34,558 nucleotides of DNA. It comes from an uncultured Saprospiraceae bacterium (GTDB taxonomy: Bacteria > Bacteroidota > Bacteroidia > Chitinophagales > Saprospiraceae). Positions within the stretch are counted from its first letter, which is position 1. Every line of letters begins with the position of its first letter. The notes beneath the pieces were generated by a model. The model was not told the DNA's origin. It saw only the letters and a program-made list of their open reading frames with translations, and did not search any database. Where the stretch lies: contig CALLPK010000018.1 of the NCBI GenBank assembly GCA_938015415.1, forward strand, positions 1-34,558. Direction: 5' to 3'. This document shows, piece by piece, positions 14,769-22,500 of the stretch. Made by a program: the position numbers and the translations under genes.

Positions 14769-15641
14769 ATGGATTTTATTGCTAAAATAATAAAACATAT
14801 CTGGGGCTGGTTTAAAAAAATACCGGATGCTTCTACTGAAAGACCTCCGGCACTTGATGAAATCACTACGCTGACTAAGCCTATCTTTTCTGAATATCTG
14901 GACCGGGAGGTTATTGTTCATTTGTATTTACCCCCTCGATTCGAAACGACGTCCAAAGACTATCCAGTTTTGTTTTTTCACGACGGTCAGGATTTGGAAC
15001 AAATGAATTTTGCCGATCAACTTAAAACTGCCTATCAAGAAGAATACCTGGATTTTCATATCGTCGCTGGTATCGTCGCCGAAGATCGGCTGCAGGAATA
15101 TGGAACGGGCGTAATTGAAGATTATGCGGGTCGAGGTAATCGCTCCGCGCAACACAATGATTTTATCCTCAAAGAGTTGTTGCCAATACTACAACGGGAT
15201 TATCGCGCGGCAGAAGGAGACTTTAAACATAGCGTGGCTGGTTTTTCGCTGGGCGGCTTAGCCGCGGTTTATCTAGCGTGGAAACACCCTGCTTATTTTC
15301 GGTGCGTCGGTATTTTTTCGGGCTCTCTTTGGTGGCGATCTATGCCTTATGATGAACAATATCCGGATGCCAATTTGATCATGCACCGGCTGATGGACAC
15401 GAGTACCAAGCGATCTAATTTAAGGTTATGGTTTCAAGCCGGCACCAATGATGAAACGTCTGACCGCAATCAAAACGGGGTGATCGACGCTATTGACGAT
15501 ACTTTATTTCTAATCAAAATTCTAAAAAACCTGGGATATACGGATGAGGAAGTTACTTACCTGGAGATTCCAGATGGTCGACATGAGCCTGCTACCTGGG
15601 CGGTTGCCATGCCTGACTTTTTGCGGTGGTTGGGCAAATAA
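14769..15641 (+). CDS. Alpha/beta-hydrolase esterase (esterase-D/YieL-like), divergent to the ligase cluster
   Basis: This 290-residue protein has an amphipathic N-terminus (FIAKIIKHIWGWFKKI) that does not look like a cleavable signal. The hydrolase core has DREVIVHLYLPPRF, YPVLFFHDGQDLEQM, the nucleophile elbow VAGFSLGGLAAVYLAWKHP (serine about 158), LWFQAGTNDETSDRNQNGV (acid loop; the DRNQNGVIDAIDD stretch looks like a calcium-type acidic loop) and DGRHEPATW (catalytic His). Its partner on the other strand is a second esterase leading a ligase/amidotransferase operon, so both may act on the same metabolite. It is convergent with the anti-sigma gene, whose stop is 10 bases away. Confidence 0.85.
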   Translation: MDFIAKIIKHIWGWFKKIPDASTERPPALDEITTLTKPIFSEYLDREVIVHLYLPPRFETTSKDYPVLFFHDGQDLEQMNFADQLKTAYQEEYLDFHIVAGIVAEDRLQEYGTGVIEDYAGRGNRSAQHNDFILKELLPILQRDYRAAEGDFKHSVAGFSLGGLAAVYLAWKHPAYFRCVGIFSGSLWWRSMPYDEQYPDANLIMHRLMDTSTKRSNLRLWFQAGTNDETSDRNQNGVIDAIDDTLFLIKILKNLGYTDEEVTYLEIPDGRHEPATWAVAMPDFLRWLGK

Positions 15642-15651
15642 AATCTTTTAC

Positions 15652-16497
15652 TTATCGATAAACGATCAGGCAAGTCTTTCCTTTTTCAGAAGACTGATCG
15701 GCATTAGACTTGAGGGTGATGGTAAAATTATCCACATTGTCTACGAATTCAACCGGAATCAATCCATGCCCTTCGGGTCCCTGGCTGATGGTTCCCATAT
15801 TGACATTACGTTGATTTACTTCTGCCCACAGCTGATAATGGTGGTCCTTGGGAGCTGCGGGGAGGCTAACCGGATCAAGTACGGTACGTTTCTTTTTTGG
15901 ATTATAATAGACGATGACCTCGGCTTCCGGCATGACACCCACTCCTTTCATGTTCATCTTTCTGGTCATTTCATCTTTGAGCAAGGCATTATCGGTCGTA
16001 GTTGTCTGCATTTGCGAGACCACCGATTGGTGTTGCGCTTTCAGTTCTAAAAATTCTTGTTTTACTTGGGCCAAAACTGCTGCTTCGTTGGCTTGTTTTT
16101 GATAAAAATAAATAGACAATCCCGCAAAGAAAATAATCGAAATACTGGCCAGTGCCGCTAGCAGCCGGGTATAATTCTGCATTTCGGCCAATTGTTCTTT
16201 TTGTTGTGGCTGACCAAATTTCGTTTCTACGGACAAGCAACGCGTTCGGGCTTTGCCGGACAACTTATCGCAATTTGTCTGCGACGATTTTTTATTTGGC
16301 TTTTGCGGAGAAGAAATATCGTGGAGTCCCGTATAGTGCTCCATACAAGAACGCAGCCGCTGTACCTTCTCATGTACCTCTGGAAAAGCGACCATATACA
16401 CCTCTATTTCGGCAGATTCCTCTTCAGAAACCAACCCTAGAACGTATTGTTCCAGAATACCCGATTGCAATATTTTTTCTGAGTCCATCATAATTTG
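15652..16497 (-). CDS. Anti-sigma factor, RskA type, single-pass membrane protein
   Basis: This protein of about 280 residues has an N-terminal cytoplasmic domain (SGILEQYVLGLVSEEESAEIEVY, typical of anti-sigma proteins), a basic/Cys-bearing linker (KPNKKSSQTNCDK), one membrane helix (about 112-131, AALASISIIFFAGLSIYFY), a periplasmic coiled coil, and the RskA domain with HHYQLWAEVNQRNVNMGTI and NFTITLKSN. Such proteins hold an ECF sigma factor at the membrane until a signal releases it. The usual upstream sigma gene is missing here: a plus-strand gene lies beyond the start, so the partner is elsewhere. Starts at 16500, 16491 and 16488 are all possible (MQIMMDSEK). The coordinates here are approximate at the 5' end. 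Confidence 0.85.
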   Translation of the reverse strand, partial: QIMMDSEKILQSGILEQYVLGLVSEEESAEIEVYMVAFPEVHEKVQRLRSCMEHYTGLHDISSPQKPNKKSSQTNCDKLSGKARTRCLSVETKFGQPQQKEQLAEMQNYTRLLAALASISIIFFAGLSIYFYQKQANEAAVLAQVKQEFLELKAQHQSVVSQMQTTTTDNALLKDEMTRKMNMKGVGVMPEAEVIVYYNPKKKRTVLDPVSLPAAPKDHHYQLWAEVNQRNVNMGTISQGPEGHGLIPVEFVDNVDNFTITLKSNADQSSEKGKTCLIVYR

Positions 16498-16649
16498 CAA
16501 ATAGTTGCTATTTCTTAAAACAGAGCGGTTCGGATAATTGTTTTAAAAATATGGCAATAATTAAATAATGGTCAATTTGGCATAAATACCTTTATAAGGT
16601 AAAATGCTTAAACACATTCTATGCCTTATTATTTACCAAAATATATTCC

Positions 16650-17204
16650 ATGAAATCAATATCCATTTTAATAATCGTCCTTTTCTCTCTTTTCCCAGCT
16701 CTTTACAGTCAAGAAACGCCCATTCCACAACAAGGAATGACTAACAAAATTATGGAACGTATTTTAAAGGGAAAAGTTGAATTTCTAGAAGGTCCTGCCG
16801 GCAATTGGCAAATGATCTACCAAGAGCGCCTGGTCTTTGTGCTAACGGATGAATCCAATAACCGGATGCGTATTTTTACTCCTTTTTTAGAGATTGATTC
16901 GTTAAAAACTGGTGAACCAGATATGTTATTAGAAGCAAATTTTCACTCTGCCCTTGATGCCAAGTACTGTTTTTTTGAAGGATTGGTAATAAGTGTTTAT
17001 ACGCATCCGCTACGCGAACTTACCCAGCCTCAATTTGAAGATGCACTTTTGCAGGTAATTACCCTGGCGGATAATTTTCGGGGAAGTTTCTCCAGTACAG
17101 ATTTGCTATTTTCACCCAGTCTGCAGGAAACGGATTCTCCTTCGGAAAAAGAATTGGAAAAAGAGAAACGGTTGAATAAAAAGCCGGGTAAGGGGAAGAG
17201 TTGA
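16650..17204 (+). CDS. Exported protein of unknown function, CesT/YbjN-like fold suspected
   Basis: The 184-residue protein opens with a signal peptide (MKSISILIIVLFSLFPALYS) ending before QETPIPQQG. The body (about 35-155) contains WQMIYQERLVFVLTDESNNRMRIFTP, MLLEANFHSALDAKYCFFEG and VYTHPLRELTQPQFEDALLQV, an alternation of strands and helices that recalls the CesT/YbjN-type chaperone fold. This is a resemblance by eye only. The C-terminus is a charged lysine/glutamate tail (EKELEKEKRLNKKPGKGKS). It is transcribed away from the anti-sigma gene across a 150-base gap. The partner is unknown. Confidence 0.75.
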   Translation: MKSISILIIVLFSLFPALYSQETPIPQQGMTNKIMERILKGKVEFLEGPAGNWQMIYQERLVFVLTDESNNRMRIFTPFLEIDSLKTGEPDMLLEANFHSALDAKYCFFEGLVISVYTHPLRELTQPQFEDALLQVITLADNFRGSFSSTDLLFSPSLQETDSPSEKELEKEKRLNKKPGKGKS

Positions 17205-17208
17205 TTAG

Positions 17209-17293
17209 ATTTGGTGGATTCGTGGATCGGTTAATCAGTGTCCGCGATCACGGGGAAAACTGATTAACTAATCACCGATTAACCAAATCCACC
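17209..17293. repeat. Inverted GGTTAATCAGT repeat between convergent genes
   Basis: GGTGGATT (17213-17220) and GGTTAATCAGT (17229-17239) are mirrored by ACTGATTAAC (17259-17268) and AATCCACC (17286-17293). CCGCGATCACGG in the loop also pairs with itself. A further ACTGATTAACTGATTAACCAACC lies near 17333. The region separates the ends of two convergent genes and could end both transcripts. Confidence 0.65.
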
Positions 17294-17360
17294 ATTGAAG
17301 AGTACTAATTAACCTATCTACGATAAAAGAGCACTGATTAACTGATTAACCAACCACCAC

Positions 17361-18506
17361 CTAAATCACCTCAAACGCCTGCTCCAGATCGTTAATCAAA
17401 TCCTCCACATCTTCAATCCCGATACTGAGACGAATCAGGGAATCTGTCAGACCAACTTTCATTCTTTCTTTTCTAGGAATAGAAGCGTGGGTCATAGTAG
17501 CTGGATGCCCAATGAGTGATTCGACGCCACCAAGGGATTCAGCGAGCGCAAACAAGTGCGTATTCTTAAGTACTTTGGTAGCCGTCTTAAAATCATCTTT
17601 TTCAAAATCAAAAGAAACCATCGCGCCGTAATTACGCATCTGTGCAGAAGCCACATCATGGTTAGGGTGATCTTTAAATCCGGGATAATATACTTTTCCA
17701 ACTTTGGGATGTTTGCTAAGATATTTGGCAATGCGCTTGGCGTTGCGGCAAGCCTGTTCCACACGGACATGCAAAGTTTTGATACCACGCAGCGTCAAAA
17801 AACAATCCTGTGGACCGGGGACCGCACCGGTAGCATTCTGAATAAAATATAACTGATCTGCCAATTTTTTAGTTTTCACCACAACTGCTCCCAAAATTAC
17901 ATCCGAATGACCACCAATATATTTAGTTGCAGAATGCAATACCATATCCGCACCGAGATCCAATGGATTTTGTAAATAAGGAGAAGCAAAAGTATTGTCC
18001 ACACAGACCATCACTTTCTTCTTTTTGGCGATCTGGCAAATCTTTTTGATATCAATGATACTAAGCATTGGGTTAGTCGGTGTTTCCACCCAAATCAATT
18101 TCGTATTTTTAGTAATTTGCTTTTCAATCGCCGAGGCATCCTGCATGTTGACAAACCTCCCCTTGAGTCCAAATGGTTCATAGACCTTTGTAATCAATCG
18201 ATAAGAACCGCCGTATAAGTCATTGGTAGATAAAACTTCATCGCCTGGCTTAAGCATTTTCATAATCGCATCCATCGCCGCGAGTCCACTGGAAAAACAA
18301 ATTCCATGCTTACCGTTTTCGAGTGCCGCCAAACTTTTTTCCAGTACCGTCCGGGTAGGGTTTTTAGTCCGCGCATACTCGTAGCCTTTATGATCGCCCG
18401 GAGCATTCTGTACATATGTAGAGGTTTGATAAATAGGGGTCATGATGGCTCCAGTACTTGGATCAGGCTCGATACCAGCGTGGATGACTTTTGTTCCGAA
18501 TTTCAT
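17361..18506 (-). CDS. metB: Cystathionine gamma-synthase / gamma-lyase (Cys/Met metabolism PLP enzyme)
   Basis: This 381-residue fold-type I PLP enzyme starts with FGTKVIHAGIEPDPSTGAI and PIYQTSTY, has EYARTKNPTR, the cofactor-contacting FSSGLAAMDA and VDNTFASPYLQ, the PLP-lysine motif HSATKYIGGHSD (Lys about 195) and the C-terminal ESLGGVESLIGHPATMTHA. It converts O-acylhomoserine and cysteine to cystathionine, or cleaves cystathionine to cysteine; sequence alone does not separate MetB from the gamma-lyase, so the symbol is provisional. It is a single gene. TATATTTG (18563-18556) fits a -7 box about 50 bases before the ATG. Confidence 0.88.
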   Translation of the reverse strand: MKFGTKVIHAGIEPDPSTGAIMTPIYQTSTYVQNAPGDHKGYEYARTKNPTRTVLEKSLAALENGKHGICFSSGLAAMDAIMKMLKPGDEVLSTNDLYGGSYRLITKVYEPFGLKGRFVNMQDASAIEKQITKNTKLIWVETPTNPMLSIIDIKKICQIAKKKKVMVCVDNTFASPYLQNPLDLGADMVLHSATKYIGGHSDVILGAVVVKTKKLADQLYFIQNATGAVPGPQDCFLTLRGIKTLHVRVEQACRNAKRIAKYLSKHPKVGKVYYPGFKDHPNHDVASAQMRNYGAMVSFDFEKDDFKTATKVLKNTHLFALAESLGGVESLIGHPATMTHASIPRKERMKVGLTDSLIRLSIGIEDVEDLINDLEQAFEVI

Positions 18507-18555
18507 TTTATTTGATTATAATAAAGTAGAAAAATTTTTCCCTAAAAGGAATGCG

Positions 18556-18563
18556 CAAATATA
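18556..18563 (-). promoter_or_regulatory. TAnnTTTG box upstream of the cystathionine enzyme gene
   Basis: On the minus strand TATATTTG (18563-18556) matches the -7 consensus; the ATG at 18506 is 49 bases downstream. No clear TTTG at the -33 position was found. Confidence 0.4.
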
Positions 18564-18708
18564 GAAGATAATAATGATAGTAATAGTGGATAAAGTCTTT
18601 AATTCCATTCGCGAGAATAGCAAATAGCGTAATAGAAATTATACTTTACCAACATTCAAGTGTCAGGATACATAATATCTCAAAATTGGGTTACTTTGAA
18701 TAAAAAAA

Positions 18709-19416
18709 TTGACACCTGTATCCTTTCATATTCTCTACGAGGACCCTGAATTCATTGCTATTCATAAACCATCCGGCATCCTGGTACACCGTACACGGAT
18801 CAGTGAAGACACCGTTTTTGTGTTACAGCTGCTAAGGGATCAGGTCGGGCACCATGTTTTTCCGGTGCATCGCCTGGATCGGATGACCTCAGGTGTTTTG
18901 ATTTTTGGAAAAAATAAGGAAGCCGCCGGTAGCCTGTCTGAATTGTTTCGAGAGCAAAAAATTGAAAAGAAATATCTGGCCGTTGTTCGGGGTCACCTAC
19001 CCGTAAAGGGCATCATTAACTACGATCTTGCCCGCTCACCCGATCACCAGAAACAAACAGCACTCACACACTATTGCACCCTCGACCAAACGGAAATTCC
19101 CCACGCCATCAGTCGCTACCCTACTTCACGCTATTCCCTGATGGAAGTTATGCCAAAAACGGGACGTTTTCATCAAATCAGAAAACATTTTGCGCACCTG
19201 CGACATCCCGTGATTGGTGATCGTCCTCACGGTGATTGCAAACACAACAAATATTTGCGGGAAAAATTAGGGATCAGCACCATGTTGCTACACGCTCAGT
19301 CATTTTCTTTCATTCATCCTCATACCCAAAAAAGGGTAATTATTGAGTCTGAATTGGATAATTCTTTCTTGGAAGCATTAAAAACTTTAAATCTCCATTT
19401 CAAAGAGGTCGATTAG
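18709..19416 (+). CDS. truC: tRNA pseudouridine(65) synthase TruC
   Basis: This 235-residue RluA-family pseudouridine synthase lacks an S4 domain. It shows IAIHKPSGILVHRT, the catalytic HRLDRMTSG (Asp57), EKKYLAVVRG, the TruC-typical SRYPTSRYSLMEVMPKTGRFHQIRKHFAHLRHPVIGD and a C-terminal LLHAQSFSFIHPHT. It makes pseudouridine at position 65 of certain tRNAs in E. coli; the RYPTSRY block favours TruC over RluC/RluD. The only usable start is TTG at 18709, because a stop lies four codons upstream and no ATG precedes the core. TTACTTTG (18691-18698) just upstream is a near-match to the -7 box. Confidence 0.87.
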   Translation: MTPVSFHILYEDPEFIAIHKPSGILVHRTRISEDTVFVLQLLRDQVGHHVFPVHRLDRMTSGVLIFGKNKEAAGSLSELFREQKIEKKYLAVVRGHLPVKGIINYDLARSPDHQKQTALTHYCTLDQTEIPHAISRYPTSRYSLMEVMPKTGRFHQIRKHFAHLRHPVIGDRPHGDCKHNKYLREKLGISTMLLHAQSFSFIHPHTQKRVIIESELDNSFLEALKTLNLHFKEVD

Positions 19417-19440
19417 AAAGCATCTATTTAAAATTTATTT

Positions 19441-19448
19441 TATCTTTG
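19441..19448 (+). promoter_or_regulatory. TAnnTTTG box upstream of the giant T9SS gene
   Basis: TATCTTTG matches the -7 consensus; the preferred ATG is at 19557. The intervening leader of about 100 nt holds a direct repeat and a hairpin. No TTTG was found at -33. Confidence 0.45.
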
Positions 19449-19462
19449 TCTGGAATCTAAGG

Positions 19463-19524
19463 CCCTTCTTTTAGTTCCCTTCTTTTAGAATTTCCGTATA
19501 TTATGGTAAACGTCTCCGTTTACC
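19463..19524 (+). promoter_or_regulatory. Leader with a 14-bp direct repeat and a perfect hairpin
   Basis: CCCTTCTTTTAG occurs at 19463-19474 and again at 19477-19488. GGTAAACG (19505-19512) and CGTTTACC (19517-19524) form a perfect 8-bp stem with loop TCTC, followed by CTCTTAC and seven T. This could be an attenuator-like or protein-binding element in the mRNA leader. Confidence 0.6.
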
Positions 19525-19556
19525 CTCTTACTTTTTTTACCACCAAATTTATAATC

Positions 19557-22500
19557 ATGATTTTCAGAAATTTAAATTTTCAGAAATTTACGGGTCTAAT
19601 TATGCTGGTTTTTCTAGCATTCAGCAATTCCCTTTCCGCCCAATTTATCAATTACCAGGGGCATTCGACCACCAGAGGCTTAACCAACGCGCCAGATCAA
19701 ACCATTTGGGCCAATGCCGGTAATGGTCTTTTACACTACGATCTGAACGGAAACCTCATCGAAGTAATCAGCCGGACTGCGACCGGAGACCTAACCACTC
19801 CGATCAGTACTGGTGTAGAAGTAATAATTGCTCCAAATGGGGATATCTGGACCGCTAGTGGTTATGGACCTATTCAACGTTATGATGGTAACACTTGGAC
19901 CATTTTTAATAGTTTAAATACACCTGGAATTTTTACAAATTCAGTCGAACTCCTCGAAGCTGGACCAGACGGTAAAATCTACGCCGTTACCTACTCAGAC
20001 ATTTCGGTCTACGATGACGGCGAGTGGCAAACTTATAACCTTGGTCTCTTCTCAAATGGTATGAACGCTACTGCCATGAGCCCATCTGGTGAATTGACCA
20101 TTGCTCTTGGTCGTGGGCTGGCTACCTGGACGGCAGAATTTGGAATTCAATTTATCGTCGGAGGTCCAACCAGTAGTACCCCTATTTATGATCTCCAATA
20201 TCTAGACAATGGAGATTTATATTACTCGACTTCAAACGGAAGTATTTATCGCATTGCAGCGGGTAGTAATACTTCTACTTTAATTGCACAAACAATCGTT
20301 AGCTTTCCACGTATCGCGGTAGAAAGTGATGGAACTATTTGGGTTGGAACATTTTCGCAAGGCGGAAATATCGTACAGCGCTGGAACGGAAATAGCTGGA
20401 TCACCTACACGCCAAGTAACAGTACGGTTACCACTAGCGCGATTTATGATATTATGGTTGATGCGAATGATAACCTCTACTTAAGTCAAGGAAATTTTAC
20501 AGTTGAGGAAGGTTTACAACGTTTTGATGGTAATAACTGGGAGGTAAAATACGCAGGGTTTGTAGCAAATGGAAATAGTAGTTTAGAACAGGATTTTGAT
20601 GCTGGTGGTAATCTTTACACCATCGGCGGCAGTCAGGTAATCTCTAAACTAAATCCTGCTTCCGGAGCCATTAGCTATTTTCATCGTGCAAATAGCCCGA
20701 TCGATGGGTCCGTAAGACTGGTTTCTTTAACGGCTACGGATAACAACCAATTTTGGGTCGGAACCCAACAAAATGGGATCTTTCATTATAATGGAAATAG
20801 TTGGACCAACTACACTACGGCCAATACCAATGGACAAATTCCTACGAATAATATCGAAGCCATTAAATCAGCACCCGACGGAACGATTTATGCTTTGGCC
20901 AGAGGTTTTTCTCCCACGACCAGATGGCTCGTTCGTTTTCAACCCAATACCCAAACCTGGAACAACTACGCCGAAGTAACAGATCTACCCGAGGATGTCA
21001 ATAACCTCTACGTGGATGCTAACGGTGTCGCCTGGGTTACCAGTTTTAACGGTGTCGCAAAACTGGAAAATAATACCATCACTATTTTCACCACGGATAA
21101 CAGTGATCTGGAGGATAATTACACAGACTATATTACGGGTCGGCCCGACGGTAGTGAAATTTTCTTCCGTGGCCGATTCAATGGTTCTACCTCTCATTTC
21201 ACCTTTGATGGTCAATCGGTTGAACAATATGCCACCAATGTATTCAGCGGATTCAATGGCGGATTCAGTCCTCAGGGAGATTATTTTTACGGTGGCGATA
21301 TTTTTAATTCTGGTGGCTTATATCGCAACGACGGGACAGACAACGAACTATTTACAAACGACGATAGCTTTATCGTTCGTGCCGGTGGCGGAGGGGTACT
21401 AAGCGATCCCGTTAGCGGAATTTGGTACTTTAACGGAGGTGGAGTCGTCAAATATACGGGCGATGATAACAATCCACTGACCATCAACATAACCAGTACG
21501 AATATTACTTGCCACGACGCAAACGATGGTTCTGTCAGTATTTCCGTTAGCGGTGGAAACCCTCCTTACCAGATACTTTTTCAGGGAGAAATTTATACGG
21601 GAAATAATCTTACATTCAATAATTTGGGAATAAATATACCGACCAATATAACGGTCACCGATGCTAATGAAGCGACTATTGGTGGTAGTGCCAGAATTTT
21701 TAATCCAGCACCTATTTCGCCAAATATTTTTGTTTCGGGAAATACCATCACCACCAACGCAACCGGAGGAACATCCCCTTACACTTATCTTTGGAGCAAC
21801 AGTTCTACCGGCCCGAATATTAATAATGCCACTCCAGGAAGTTATACCGTTACCATTACAGACACCAATGGCTGTACTGCGATTGGAAGTGGCGCAGTAG
21901 ATAGCAATCCCAACACGTATTGTGAAAGTGAAGGAGATCAACCGTGGCAAAACTGGATAAGTACGGTTTTCTTTGGTAACATAACTAATAGTTCCGGCAA
22001 ATCTAAATACAGTGATTTCACCGGTCAGGGATCGACGGCTTTACGAACGGGTACAACACAGGAAATTACGCTGGTTAGTCAATGGAGTTATTTCACCTGG
22101 GATGTCTACTGGCGCGTATGGATCGATTATAATCAAAATGGTGTTTTTGAAAATTCAGAGATCGCCGCTCAAACCATCACCACGGCACCCGCGGCACCCG
22201 CGCCTCCAACGGCCATTTTTGCAAACATTACCGTTCCTCAATCCGCAACCATCGGTACTACGCGGATGCGGGTATCCATGAAGCAAGGTGCTTATCCTGA
22301 TGCGTGTGAGACTTTTGCAGTAGGAGAAGTAGAAGATTATACCGTAGTAATTGAAGAAGGAACAAATGGACCAATTTGTCCGTTGACGGGAACGACCAGC
22401 AATTTTACTTGTGACGATAATGGTACACCCAATAATCCTGGTGATGATTTATATTATTTTGATGCGACCATTACCTCGGCTACTCCCAACCCTAATTCTC

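Noticed and set aside
19503-19556. Upstream ATG of the giant T9SS protein
   Set aside because: It would place a hydrophobic, hairpin-encoded peptide before the real signal peptide.
21399-21950. 183-codon minus-strand reading frame inside the giant T9SS gene
   Set aside because: Antisense shadow of a threonine/asparagine-rich coding region with serine/isoleucine-rich low-complexity translation and no domain.
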